DNA of 64,000 nt from Pontivivens sp032464575 (GTDB lineage Bacteria; Pseudomonadota; Alphaproteobacteria; Rhodobacterales; Rhodobacteraceae). Below, piece after piece: positions 1 to 7,782 of the stretch. A program made the translations under genes and the position numbers. A model generated the notes under the pieces. The model was given only the letters and a program-made list of their open reading frames with translations, was not told the origin of the DNA and did not search any database. Where the stretch lies: NCBI GenBank assembly GCA_032464575.1, contig JAWDKM010000006.1:310001-374000 (forward strand), given 5' to 3'. The stretch's first letter is position 1; the number at the start of each line of letters is the position of its first letter.

Positions 1-2
1 AG

Positions 3-1460
3 ATCTATCCGTCGCTCTTCAACGACGCGGTGAAGGCGCGGCTCGGCGAGGGCGACGTCAAGGACGCCGTGCAAGTTGCCGTGACGGCGGAGCGGATCGC
101 CGAATGGGATCGGGAGGGGACGCTGGCGAGCCTTCTGAGCCCCACGGTCGAGGAGCCCGAGATTATCGCGCGAGAGGAGGGGTGGATCCTCGGGGTGCCG
201 GGAACTGCCGCGCAGACGCCGAAGCTCTCGAACGACTGCTTCGCCCTGCCGTCCGGAGTGGACTGGACACCGGTGGACGAGGCGCTGGAGCGGCTGCGCG
301 CAGGGCTTGTGCCCCTTGCCGACATCGAGCAGGTGCCCGTGGCGCTGTCGGGGGGCAGGGTGCTCGCCGAGCCGGTGTTCGCCCGACGCTCCAACCCGCC
401 CGCGGCCAATGCGGCGGTGGACGGCTATGCGTTCGCAGCGGCGGGACTCTCAGGCCCCGCGCGCCTGCCGCTGGCCCCGGGCCGTGCGGCGGCGGGGGCG
501 CCCTTCGACGGGACCGTCCCGCCGGGTCATGCGCTGCGCATCCTGACCGGCGCCGTACTGCCCGAGGGGGCCGACACGATCGTATTGCAGGAGGATGTGG
601 CGGTTGACGATGGTGCGGTCCGCTTCGAGGCGCGGCTGAAGCCCGGCGCCAATGTCCGCCCCGCCGGGGAGGACGCCGACGCCGGGGCCGAGGTTGTTAC
701 GGCGCCGCGCCTCCTCCGCCCACAGGACCTCGCGCTGGCGAGCGCCGTCGGAGTGGACCGGCTCGCCGTGCGCAAGCCGCTGCGCGTCGCGGTACTGTCC
801 ACCGGGGACGAGGTCGTGGAGCCCGGCGGCGCGGCGCGGCCGGGGGCGATCTTCGACGCGAACCGGCCCATGCTGCTCGACCTGTTGCGATGCTGGGGCT
901 ACGCGCACGTCGATCTGGGCATCGCGCGGGATCGGGAGGACGAGGTCCGGGCGACGCTCGGGCGTGGTGCGGCGGAGGCCGATGCGATCCTGACCTCCGG
1001 CGGCGCGTCGGCGGGGGACGAGGATCATATCTCGGCACTGCTGACCGCCGAGGGCTCCGTTTCCACCTGGCGTATCGCCGTGAAGCCGGGCCGTCCGCTG
1101 GCGCTGGGGATGTGGCAGGGCACGCCGGTCTTCGGCCTGCCGGGCAACCCGGTCGCGGCCTTCGTCTGCACGCTGATCTTCGCCCGGCCCGCGCTGGGGC
1201 TTATGGCGGGGGCGGGCTGGCAGGTGCCGGAGCCGCTCTGGCTGCCCGCCGCCTTCGAGAAGCGCAAGAAGCCGGGGCGGCGCGAGTACCTGCGCGCGCG
1301 GATGCGGGACGGGCAGGTGGAGGTCTTCGCCTCCGAAGGCTCCGGCCGTGTCTCCGGCCTGAGCTGGGCCGAAGGGCTTTGCGAACTGCCGGACGAGGGG
1401 CTGGACGTGCGGCCCGGCACTCCGGTGCGGTACCTGCCATTCGAGGCGTTCGGCCTCTGA
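3..1460 (+). CDS. moeA: Molybdopterin molybdotransferase MoeA, with an N-terminal extension open at the left edge
   Basis: MoeA inserts molybdate into adenylylated molybdopterin in the cytoplasm, the last common step of molybdenum cofactor synthesis. The MoeA part starts near NDCFALPSGVDW (about base 231). It shows the SNPPAANAAVDGYAF segment, STGDEVVEPG, the molybdopterin-binding stretch TSGGASAGDEDH, and KPGRPLALG with GLPGNPVAAF near the C-terminus. The frame stays open to base 3 through about 75 residues that I cannot assign (including EEPEIIAREEGWILG). No ATG/GTG lies just before NDCF, so the gene is either a fusion continuing left of the window or starts at an internal GTG such as base 30. 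The MoeA assignment is firm; the true start is not visible. Confidence 0.88.
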   Translation: MYPSLFNDAVKARLGEGDVKDAVQVAVTAERIAEWDREGTLASLLSPTVEEPEIIAREEGWILGVPGTAAQTPKLSNDCFALPSGVDWTPVDEALERLRAGLVPLADIEQVPVALSGGRVLAEPVFARRSNPPAANAAVDGYAFAAAGLSGPARLPLAPGRAAAGAPFDGTVPPGHALRILTGAVLPEGADTIVLQEDVAVDDGAVRFEARLKPGANVRPAGEDADAGAEVVTAPRLLRPQDLALASAVGVDRLAVRKPLRVAVLSTGDEVVEPGGAARPGAIFDANRPMLLDLLRCWGYAHVDLGIARDREDEVRATLGRGAAEADAILTSGGASAGDEDHISALLTAEGSVSTWRIAVKPGRPLALGMWQGTPVFGLPGNPVAAFVCTLIFARPALGLMAGAGWQVPEPLWLPAAFEKRKKPGRREYLRARMRDGQVEVFASEGSGRVSGLSWAEGLCELPDEGLDVRPGTPVRYLPFEAFGL

Positions 1461-1473
1461 CCCCTGTCGGATC

Positions 1474-1495
1474 GCGTATTTGGAGAAAGATGAAG
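1474..1495 (+). repeat. Partial copy of the GCGTATTTGGAGAAAGATGA intergenic repeat
   Basis: This is the GCGTATTT plus GA-rich tail of a repeat family seen about ten times in the window, usually just past a stop codon. This copy lacks the CCTCCGGCGGG head and follows moeA directly. Confidence 0.6.
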
Positions 1496-1562
1496 GCGGG
1501 TGCTTGCGCGAGGCGGCTGCGGTGGTAGCAGTGGCGGGCCGCTCCGGCGTGAGGAGATCACC

Positions 1563-2741
1563 ATGCCCCGACCGAACGCGCTGAGCCCTGCCGGGCTGCG
1601 GACCGCTGCCGCCTATGCCGCGATCTTCGCCGCGCTCGGCGTGCATCTGCCGTTCTGGCCGCTGTGGCTCGCTGAATGGGGCCTGACGGCGGCGGAGATC
1701 GGGGGATTTACCGCGGCAGGGATCGTGATCCGGGTGCTGGCGGGGCTCGCGGTGCCCGCGCTCGCGGACCGGCTGGATGCGCGGCGGGCGGTGCTGGCCG
1801 CTGTGGCCGGGATCGGGGCGGTGACCTTTGCCATTCACGGGTTGCTCGATGCGCGAGGCGTGCTTCTGGTCGCGACACTGGTCACGGGCGTGGTTTTTGC
1901 CGGGATGATCCCCATCGCGGATGCGCTCGGCACGGCGGCGGCGCGGACGGGGGGCTTCGGGTATGCGCCGGTCCGTTCCATGGGGTCGCTCTCCTTCCTG
2001 CTGGCGAGCCTCGCGGTCGGCTGGCTCATCGCGCGCTATGGCGTGGCCGTCGCGCAATGGTGGATCGTGGTGGCGCTGGTCTTCTGCGTCTGGACGGGGT
2101 GGACGCATCCGGGCGGCGGCAATGTCCGCCAGCCGTATCCGCCGCGGCTCGGCGATCTGGGGCGGATGCTGACCGAGAAGCGCTTCGTCATCTTCATCGG
2201 TGCAATCGGGATGGCGCAGAGTTCGCACGCGGTGCTCTATGCCTACGGCTCCCTGCATTGGGAGGCGCTGGGGGTGAGTGAGCCGGTGATAGGGCAGCTC
2301 TGGGCCTTCGCCGTCGCGATGGAGACGGTGCTGATGCTGGTCGCGGGCACCTGGCTGATCCGCCGTTTCGGCGCAGTGGGGGCGATCGCGCTGAGCGCGG
2401 CAGCGGGCGTGCTGCGCTGGGGCTGGATGATGCTCGATCCGACGGGGGCCACGCTCTGGGGCCTTCAGGTGCTGCACGCGCTGACGTTCGGCGCGGGGCA
2501 TCTGGGTGGGATCGCCTTCATCGCGGCCGCGGTGCCGGAGCGGCTGGCGGCATCGGCACAGGGCATGTTCAGCTCCGCGGCGGGCGGGGTTCTGATGGCG
2601 CTCGGCATGGCGATCGCCTCGGTGGTCTATCCGATGGCGGGCGGGCTCACCTACGGGATCGCTGGTGTGATGTCACTGATCGGGCTGTCGCTTGCCCTCT
2701 GGCTCGGCCGGATCTGGGATGGCGGGGAGACGGTGCGCTAG
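1563..2741 (+). CDS. MFS transporter of the 3-phenylpropionate (HcaT-like) type
   Basis: A 392-residue inner-membrane transporter rich in hydrophobic segments across its whole length, consistent with about 12 helices. The early LGVHLPFWPLWL segment and the overall pattern resemble the PPP/HcaT family of the major facilitator superfamily, which takes up phenylpropionate-like acids. The substrate here is not known. The ATG at 1563 has a GAGGAG Shine-Dalgarno just upstream and is preferred over an upstream in-frame start at 1500. The stop overlaps the stop of the convergent gene by 4 bases. Confidence 0.8.
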   Translation: MPRPNALSPAGLRTAAAYAAIFAALGVHLPFWPLWLAEWGLTAAEIGGFTAAGIVIRVLAGLAVPALADRLDARRAVLAAVAGIGAVTFAIHGLLDARGVLLVATLVTGVVFAGMIPIADALGTAAARTGGFGYAPVRSMGSLSFLLASLAVGWLIARYGVAVAQWWIVVALVFCVWTGWTHPGGGNVRQPYPPRLGDLGRMLTEKRFVIFIGAIGMAQSSHAVLYAYGSLHWEALGVSEPVIGQLWAFAVAMETVLMLVAGTWLIRRFGAVGAIALSAAAGVLRWGWMMLDPTGATLWGLQVLHALTFGAGHLGGIAFIAAAVPERLAASAQGMFSSAAGGVLMALGMAIASVVYPMAGGLTYGIAGVMSLIGLSLALWLGRIWDGGETVR

Positions 2742-3730
2742 TCGAGCGCGCCGGTCACGGTTGCAAGCAGCATGAAGGCGCGCCCCGTGCGCGTATCGGC
2801 GAGCCGCCCGACATCGGTATCTGCGAGCTGCGGCGCCATCTCCTTCAACAGCAGGTCGAAATGGCGCAGGAAGTGGAGCGCGGTGTCGCGCATCACCTCG
2901 TCGGTGCGCATCCGCCCGCGGGTCAGGCTGATGGCGGTGGTGTCCTCGATCCCGGCCAGACCGGCAAGCTCGCTGCCCCGCTCGCCTTCGGCAAAGCGGC
3001 GCCAGAGCGCAGGGTCGGTGGCGACCGGATCCAGATCGTCCATGTAGATGCCGTCCTGCGAGAGCAGGTTGAGCACATCCTCGGCTGCGCGCAGGACCTG
3101 TGCGACGGCGCGGTCCCCCATCGCGCGGCGCATGGCGCGGAACCCGGCGGCGTCGTCTGCGTCAGTCGGGAAGTTGAGGGCGCGCAGGATCTCCGCCCGG
3201 TCGGGCGGGCCCGCGCTATCGGCGGACGTGGGCTCGTCCAAGGGCAGCGCGCGCTGCGCGCTCTCCGGTTTCGGCGCGGGATGCAGGGGCTTTGCGAGCA
3301 GACGGCTCGACGGACTGCCGCCTTCGGCGGCGCGCGCCGCGTTCTCGGCCACCTTTTCGAGCACTGTCCGGTCCGCCTCGCGCCCCTCCAGAAGGGCGTA
3401 GAGCGCCCGGTCGGTGATCCGCTGGCGTTCGGTGATGCGCGCCATCATGTCCGAAAGCTCGCGCGATGGCTTCGCCGGCTGGGGTGCGGCCTCCTGCAAC
3501 TCGTCGACGATGAAGGCCAGCTCACGCGCCTCGGCCCGCCAGTCCTCCAGCCGCCGCACGGTGAGTGCGAGGATGAAGGCGAGCCCGCCCGGCACAAGTA
3601 CGGCAAGCGCGCAGAAGAGCGCGACCGCCATGCCCGGCGCGGGCTGGCTCAGGAGCCAGGCGAGCACGACGACGGCCCAGCCGAGGATGGCGCCCCCGGC
3701 CAAGAGCCATCCGCGCCAGATCCCCGTCAT
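2738..3730 (-). CDS. Hypothetical membrane-anchored protein, 330 residues
   Basis: I do not recognise a named domain. The N-terminus has two closely spaced hydrophobic segments (about residues 8-28 and 33-56), placing the rest in the cytoplasm. Then comes a charged, partly coiled-coil stretch (about 60-135), a Pro/Ser linker, and a C-terminal helical domain (about 180-330) containing the acidic segment IYMDDLDPVATDP. It lies 10 bases downstream of greA on the same strand, so the two may be cotranscribed. Composition matches its neighbours, suggesting a lineage-conserved protein rather than an acquired one. Confidence 0.7.
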   Translation of the reverse strand: MTGIWRGWLLAGGAILGWAVVVLAWLLSQPAPGMAVALFCALAVLVPGGLAFILALTVRRLEDWRAEARELAFIVDELQEAAPQPAKPSRELSDMMARITERQRITDRALYALLEGREADRTVLEKVAENAARAAEGGSPSSRLLAKPLHPAPKPESAQRALPLDEPTSADSAGPPDRAEILRALNFPTDADDAAGFRAMRRAMGDRAVAQVLRAAEDVLNLLSQDGIYMDDLDPVATDPALWRRFAEGERGSELAGLAGIEDTTAISLTRGRMRTDEVMRDTALHFLRHFDLLLKEMAPQLADTDVGRLADTRTGRAFMLLATVTGALD

Positions 3731-3740
3731 GCGCCCCGCC

Positions 3741-4211
3741 CTACTTGAAGGCGACGCTGACGACTTCGTAGGAGCGGGTGCCGCCGGGTGTCACGACCTC
3801 GACGCTGTCCCCCTCCTCTTTGCCGATCAGAGCGCGCGCGATCGGCGAGCGCATGTTGAGGAGGCCCGCCTCGATATCGGCCTCCTGCTCGCCGACGATC
3901 TGGTAGGTCTTCTCCTCGTCGGTATCCTCGTCCGCAATTGTGACGGTGGCTCCGAACTTGATGGAGCCCGACAGGCCTGCAATCTTGATGACGTCGGCGC
4001 GGGAGATCACGCCCTCCAGCTCCTTGATCCGACCTTCGATGAAGGACTGCTTTTCACGCGCGGCGTGGTACTCGGCATTCTCGGACAGGTCGCCATGCTC
4101 GCGCGCCTCCGCGATCGCTGCGATCACAGCGGGACGCTCCTCCAGCTTCAGCTTCTTGAGCTCGGCATCGAGTTTCGCGAAACCCTTCTCGGTCAGGGGC
4201 ACCTTGTCCAT
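3741..4211 (-). CDS. greA: Transcription elongation factor GreA
   Basis: GreA enters the RNA polymerase secondary channel and stimulates cleavage of backtracked transcripts. At 156 residues it has normal length. The N-terminal coiled coil carries the conserved AREHGDLSENAEYHAAREKQ region with the acidic tip (D and E of GDLSENAEY), and the C-terminal FKBP-like domain contains MRSPIARALIGKEEGD. The start ATG at 4211 fits the family. Its leader holds a promoter-like pair and a strong hairpin followed by five U residues, suggesting termination within the 5' leader. Confidence 0.97.
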   Translation of the reverse strand: MDKVPLTEKGFAKLDAELKKLKLEERPAVIAAIAEAREHGDLSENAEYHAAREKQSFIEGRIKELEGVISRADVIKIAGLSGSIKFGATVTIADEDTDEEKTYQIVGEQEADIEAGLLNMRSPIARALIGKEEGDSVEVVTPGGTRSYEVVSVAFK

Positions 4212-4264
4212 TCAGTCCTCCGGCTGCCCCGCGCGCAGGCGGGGCCTGGAAATGTCATTCAGTG

Positions 4265-4292
4265 AAAAAGCCGCGTCCTCACGGGACGCGGC
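4265..4292 (-). terminator. Leader terminator or attenuator upstream of greA
   Basis: Read on the minus strand, GCCGCGTCC pairs perfectly with GGACGCGGC around a CGTGA loop and is followed by TTTTTC. The plus strand has no U run, so the signal works only towards greA. It sits about 50 bases before the greA start, where a terminator would cut the message short unless bypassed. E. coli greA also has a leader that yields short terminated RNAs (GraL). Confidence 0.7.
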
Positions 4293-4299
4293 CTCAAAG

Positions 4300-4328
4300 A
4301 CGATATGTCCGGTGCGGCAGCGTTGCAA
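4300..4328 (-). promoter_or_regulatory. Candidate sigma-70 promoter for the greA leader
   Basis: The minus strand reads TTGCAA, a 17-base gap, then TATCGT. A start 6-7 bases downstream (about 4294) would put the first transcribed bases directly into the terminator hairpin at 4292-4265, giving a short RNA of roughly 30 nucleotides. Promoter calling by eye in GC-rich DNA is uncertain. Confidence 0.5.
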
Positions 4329-4499
4329 GGTGGAGCGCGGATGAAACCGGGACGGTACGCGGGCCCGAAAACGTTTCGTCACGAAGCGCGACAGAAGCGC
4401 CCGTGACCGGGCGTTCGGCGCCGCAGCCGATTGACCTGCGCGTAACCTCTGAATACCTCTTTGCGCAACGATATTTCTCGACCGGCGAAGAGGGACGCA

Positions 4500-6152
4500 A
4501 TGGCAGAGATCGAGCGCGAGAGCATGGAATACGACGTCGTGATCGTCGGGGCGGGGCCTGCGGGCCTGTCCGCGGCGATCCGGCTCAAGCAGCTCGATGC
4601 GGACCTCAACGTGGTGGTGCTGGAAAAGGGCTCCGAGGTCGGCGCCCACATCCTCTCCGGCGCGGTGCTCGACCCGGTGGGCCTCGACGCGCTCATGCCC
4701 GACTGGCGGGAGAAGGGCGCGCCGATCTCCACGGAAGTGACGGAGGACCGGTTCATGGTCCTCGGCCCGCACGGCTCGCTCAAGATCCCGACATGGCCGA
4801 TGCCACCGCTCCTGAACAACCATGGCAACTACATCGTCTCCATGGGCAATGTCTGCCGCTGGATGGCCGAGCAGGCCGAGGCGCTGGGCGTCGAGATCTT
4901 CCCCGGCATGTCCTGCTCCGAACTCGTCTATGGCGAGAACGGTGAAGTGAAGGGCGTCGTCGCGGGTGAGTTCGGCATCTCGAAGGATGGGGCCAAGGGC
5001 GACGGCTACGAGCCGGGGATGGAGCTGCACGGCAAGTATGTCTTCCTCGCCGAGGGCGTGCGCGGGTCGCTGTCGAAGATGGCGATCGCGCAATACGGCC
5101 TCGACGCCGCGTCCGACGTGCAGAAGTACGGCCTCGGCATGAAGGAGATCTGGGAGGTCAAGCCGGAGAACCACAAGCTCGGCCAGGTCACCCACACCAT
5201 GGGCTGGCCGCTGGGCGTGAATGCCGGTGGCGGCTCCTTCATGTACCACGCCGAGAATAACCAGGTGTATCTCGGCTTCGTAGTCCACCTGAACTACACG
5301 AACCCGCATGTCTTCCCGTACATGGAATTCCAGCGGTTCAAGCATCATCCGGAGATCGCGAAAGTGCTGGAGGGCGGCAAGCGCGTCGCCTACGGCGCGC
5401 GGGCGATCACGGAAGGCGGCTTCCAGTCCATGCCGAAGGCATGCTTCCCGGGTGGCGCGATGCTCGGCTGTTCCGTCGGCCTCGTGAACGTGCCGCGGAT
5501 CAAGGGCAACCACAATGCGATGCTGTCGGGCAAGGCGGCCGCCGAGCACGCCTATGCCGCGATCCAGGAGGGCCGCTCGGGCGACGAGCTCACCGGCTAC
5601 GACAAGGAGCTGCGCGACGGCCCCGTGGGCGAGGACCTCAAGAAGGTGCGCAACGTGAAGCCGATGTGGTCCAAGTACGGCCTGACCGCGAGCCTCGTCG
5701 GCGGCGGCATCGACATGTGGGCGGCCACGATCCTGGGCCGACCGCTCTTCGGTACGATCAGCCACGGCAAGACCGATGCGGAGGCGACGGAGCCTGCGAA
5801 GCGCCACAAGCCGATCGACTACCCGCGGCCCGACGGCAAGATCAGCTTCGACCGGCTGACCAACGTGTCCTTCTCCGGCACGAACCACGAGGAAGACCAG
5901 CCGACGCACCTGAAGCTGAAGGACGCGGACCTGCCGACCCATGTGCACCTGCCGAAATTCGCCGGTCCCTCGCAGCGGTACTGCCCGGCGGGGGTCTACG
6001 AGTTCGTGAAGGCGGAGGACGGATCGGACAAGTTCCAGATCAACGGCCAGAACTGCGTCCACTGCAAGACGTGCGATATCAAGGACCCGCTCCAGAACAT
6101 CGTCTGGACCGTCCCGCAGGGCGGCGACGGACCGAACTATCCCAACATGTGA
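4500..6152 (+). CDS. Electron-transfer flavoprotein-ubiquinone oxidoreductase (ETF-QO)
   Basis: This membrane-bound enzyme passes electrons from reduced electron-transfer flavoprotein to ubiquinone, linking acyl-CoA and amino-acid oxidation to respiration. The N-terminal FAD-binding motif VIVGAGPAGLSAAIRL is at about residues 14-29. The C-terminal 4Fe-4S ligands are Cys495 (CPAGVYEF) and Cys519, Cys522 and Cys525 (CVHCKTCDIKDP). At 550 residues it is full length. The ATG at 4500 follows an AGAGGGA Shine-Dalgarno; a TTG 13 codons upstream is less likely. A strong terminator follows the stop, so it appears monocistronic. Confidence 0.96.
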   Translation: MAEIERESMEYDVVIVGAGPAGLSAAIRLKQLDADLNVVVLEKGSEVGAHILSGAVLDPVGLDALMPDWREKGAPISTEVTEDRFMVLGPHGSLKIPTWPMPPLLNNHGNYIVSMGNVCRWMAEQAEALGVEIFPGMSCSELVYGENGEVKGVVAGEFGISKDGAKGDGYEPGMELHGKYVFLAEGVRGSLSKMAIAQYGLDAASDVQKYGLGMKEIWEVKPENHKLGQVTHTMGWPLGVNAGGGSFMYHAENNQVYLGFVVHLNYTNPHVFPYMEFQRFKHHPEIAKVLEGGKRVAYGARAITEGGFQSMPKACFPGGAMLGCSVGLVNVPRIKGNHNAMLSGKAAAEHAYAAIQEGRSGDELTGYDKELRDGPVGEDLKKVRNVKPMWSKYGLTASLVGGGIDMWAATILGRPLFGTISHGKTDAEATEPAKRHKPIDYPRPDGKISFDRLTNVSFSGTNHEEDQPTHLKLKDADLPTHVHLPKFAGPSQRYCPAGVYEFVKAEDGSDKFQINGQNCVHCKTCDIKDPLQNIVWTVPQGGDGPNYPNM

Positions 6153-6157
6153 CGCGA

Positions 6158-6182
6158 ACGGGGGCCATGACGGCCCCCGTTT
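6158..6182 (+). terminator. Terminator after ETF-QO
   Basis: ACGGGGGCC pairs with GGCCCCCGT around ATGAC, a nine-pair GC-rich stem directly after the stop codon, with a short T tract. Confidence 0.75.
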
Positions 6183-6298
6183 CCGGTCGGGCGCTGCGGC
6201 GTCTTCCTTCCGGCCCTGCGTGCAGGTCTGTGTATTCATGTCGGCAGAAACGCGCGCTTCGCCCGGCCCGAATACGCCTGCTGGAGGGCCCTAGCCTT

Positions 6299-6820
6299 TC
6301 AGGCGAAAGCCTGCCGTGCCGCCGCTGCCTTCTTCGAGGCATCGACCTTCACCTTGCGCGGGTGCGGCTTGCCGGTTTCGACGAAGTAGCGGAACTCCTC
6401 GCTCGCGTCGGCCAGCACCTTGGAAAACTGCATCCGCATCGGCAGCGCCATGACGAGGCCGGCGGGGCCCGCTAGCTCCGCGGTCAGCACCATGTGCAGG
6501 TCCGTGGCGCGCGCTCCCGCGGTCGCGAAATGCCAGTCGTTGCGCAGGAGCTTCACGAAGCCCGGCATCTTCGCCCCAGTCGCACTGTATGCCAGGTGAC
6601 CGCGCGCGGGATCGAAGACCTCGATGGTCTCGGTGAAGGGCCCGAGGCTGGTTTCGCAGACCCGGCCCGCGAAGGGCGCCTCGACCTTGCCCGCGCCCGT
6701 CCTCCCTCGGGACACGAAGACGGAGCTTGCCCAGTCGCCTGCACGGTCATAGCGCTCGGCCGCGACCTCCCATGCCCGGTCGAGGGGCGCGTCGATGCGG
6801 ATGTGCTTTTCGACCTTCAT
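6299..6820 (-). CDS. SRPBCC (polyketide cyclase/START-like) family protein
   Basis: A 173-residue protein beginning MKVEKHIRIDAPLDRAWEV, the typical first strand and helix of the SRPBCC fold, which forms a hydrophobic ligand pocket. The middle (ETSLGPFTETIEVFDPARGHLAY) and C-terminal long helix fit the fold. The ligand is unknown. The start at 6820 is set by homology; a longer frame upstream overlaps the tautomerase gene in another frame. It lies 11 bases downstream of the tautomerase gene, so the two probably form an operon, likely controlled by the divergent TetR regulator. Confidence 0.75.
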   Translation of the reverse strand: MKVEKHIRIDAPLDRAWEVAAERYDRAGDWASSVFVSRGRTGAGKVEAPFAGRVCETSLGPFTETIEVFDPARGHLAYSATGAKMPGFVKLLRNDWHFATAGARATDLHMVLTAELAGPAGLVMALPMRMQFSKVLADASEEFRYFVETGKPHPRKVKVDASKKAAAARQAFA

Positions 6821-6831
6821 GGCGCCCTCCC

Positions 6832-7029
6832 TCAGCCGACGACCTGGCCGCCCATCGCGTAGCCGCCCTCGGCGGTTTCCTCGATATGGACGTTGATGTA
6901 CTGGCGGATGTCGCCCTTGCCGGCCTCCCGGCCGATGGTTGCGAGGATGTCGGTCAGCTTCGCTGCGATCTCGCCCTTGTCGTGCTTGCTCCAAGCGTTC
7001 CTCGGAACGGTGACGCGGATGGTCGGCAT
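6832..7029 (-). CDS. Tautomerase family protein (4-oxalocrotonate tautomerase type)
   Basis: A 65-residue protein starting MPTIRVTVP. Removal of Met exposes Pro1, the catalytic base of this superfamily, whose members interconvert keto and enol forms of small acids. The length matches single-domain 4-OT-type subunits, which assemble into oligomers. The segment YINVHIEETAEGGYAMGG matches the conserved second half. An in-frame Met 30 codons earlier is rejected because it would bury Pro1. The substrate is unknown. Confidence 0.82.
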   Translation of the reverse strand: MPTIRVTVPRNAWSKHDKGEIAAKLTDILATIGREAGKGDIRQYINVHIEETAEGGYAMGGQVVG

Positions 7030-7058
7030 GTCTCTCTCCTCTGGTTGCGAGCGTTGTT

Positions 7059-7076
7059 TTGCATCGCCCGATGCAA
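7059..7076. promoter_or_regulatory. Palindromic operator candidate, site 1
   Basis: TTGCATCG-CC-CGATGCAA is a perfect inverted repeat with 8-base arms in the 91-base gap between the tautomerase operon and the divergent tetR gene. Its position and symmetry fit a TetR-dimer operator controlling both directions. Confidence 0.55.
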
Positions 7077-7102
7077 TATCTGTGTCAGGGAAAGAATGAT
7101 TC

Positions 7103-7118
7103 TGCAATGAGTATTGCA
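7103..7118. promoter_or_regulatory. Palindromic operator candidate, site 2, over the tetR translation start
   Basis: TGCAAT-GAGT-ATTGCA is a perfect 6-base-arm inverted repeat ending 2 bases before the tetR ATG. It shares the TGCA core with site 1. No Shine-Dalgarno is visible here, so the tetR message may be leaderless or poorly translated. Confidence 0.45.
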
Positions 7119-7120
7119 AA

Positions 7121-7699
7121 ATGGCGCGACCACGGAATTTCGACGAGGACGAGGTGCTCGGCTGCGCTCTCGCCGCCTTCTGGCGCGATGGCTTCGAGGC
7201 GACGACCTACAAGGGACTGGAGGTGGAGACGGGCGTCGGCGTCCGCTCACTGCACAACACCTTCGGCGAGAAGGAGGCGCTGTTCCTCCGCGTGCTCGCC
7301 CGCTACCGCGAGCTGGCGCAGGCGACCTTGGCACAGGTCTTCGACCCGCCGGGTGTCGCGGCGATCCGCGCACTTCTGTCGGGCATGGGCCAGCCGGCGG
7401 AGGGTGACGAGGCGATCCGCAATGCCGGCTGCCTGATGGTCAACACCGTCTTCGAGCTCGGCCGGGCCAGCGACGCGGTCCGGGCCGAGGTCGAGGCGTA
7501 TCGGCAGATGTGGCGCGACACTTTCCGCACGGCGCTGGAGGCCGACGGCATCCCGGACGCGGGGCGGCGGGCGGAGTTCCTCGTCGGTGCGCTCTGGGGC
7601 ATGCTCAGCCAGATCAGGCTCGAAGGACGGACCGAGGCGGCCGCGCCGCTTGCGCAGGTCACCATCGAGACAGTCGAGGCGTGGGCCGCGGGCAACTGA
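7121..7699 (+). CDS. TetR/AcrR family transcriptional regulator
   Basis: A 192-residue regulator. The N-terminal helix-turn-helix (about residues 8-52) includes ALAAFWRDGFEATTYKGLEV and GVRSLHNTFGEKEALF, the usual TetR pattern. The C-terminal two-thirds is the variable ligand-binding, dimerisation domain. The start MARPRNFDEDEV is the standard N-terminus of this subgroup. The gene is divergent from the tautomerase/SRPBCC pair with two palindromes between them, suggesting it represses that pair and itself. The ligand is unknown. Confidence 0.88.
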   Translation: MARPRNFDEDEVLGCALAAFWRDGFEATTYKGLEVETGVGVRSLHNTFGEKEALFLRVLARYRELAQATLAQVFDPPGVAAIRALLSGMGQPAEGDEAIRNAGCLMVNTVFELGRASDAVRAEVEAYRQMWRDTFRTALEADGIPDAGRRAEFLVGALWGMLSQIRLEGRTEAAAPLAQVTIETVEAWAAGN

Positions 7700-7782
7700 G
7701 GCCAAATGCCCACGGCGACGTGCGTTGCGCTCGCCGGGCGGCGCGCATAGCTTTCAAATCAAGTCAGTTCTGGAGCCCGTCC

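Noticed and set aside
450..2501. Long open frame on the minus strand opposite moeA and the MFS gene
   Set aside because: Its translation is Arg/Gln/His/Pro-rich without domains, a typical shadow of high-GC genes whose plus-strand products are clear.
4212..6239. 675-codon minus-strand frame opposite ETF-QO
   Set aside because: It is antisense to an unambiguous gene and has low-complexity His/Arg/Asp composition.
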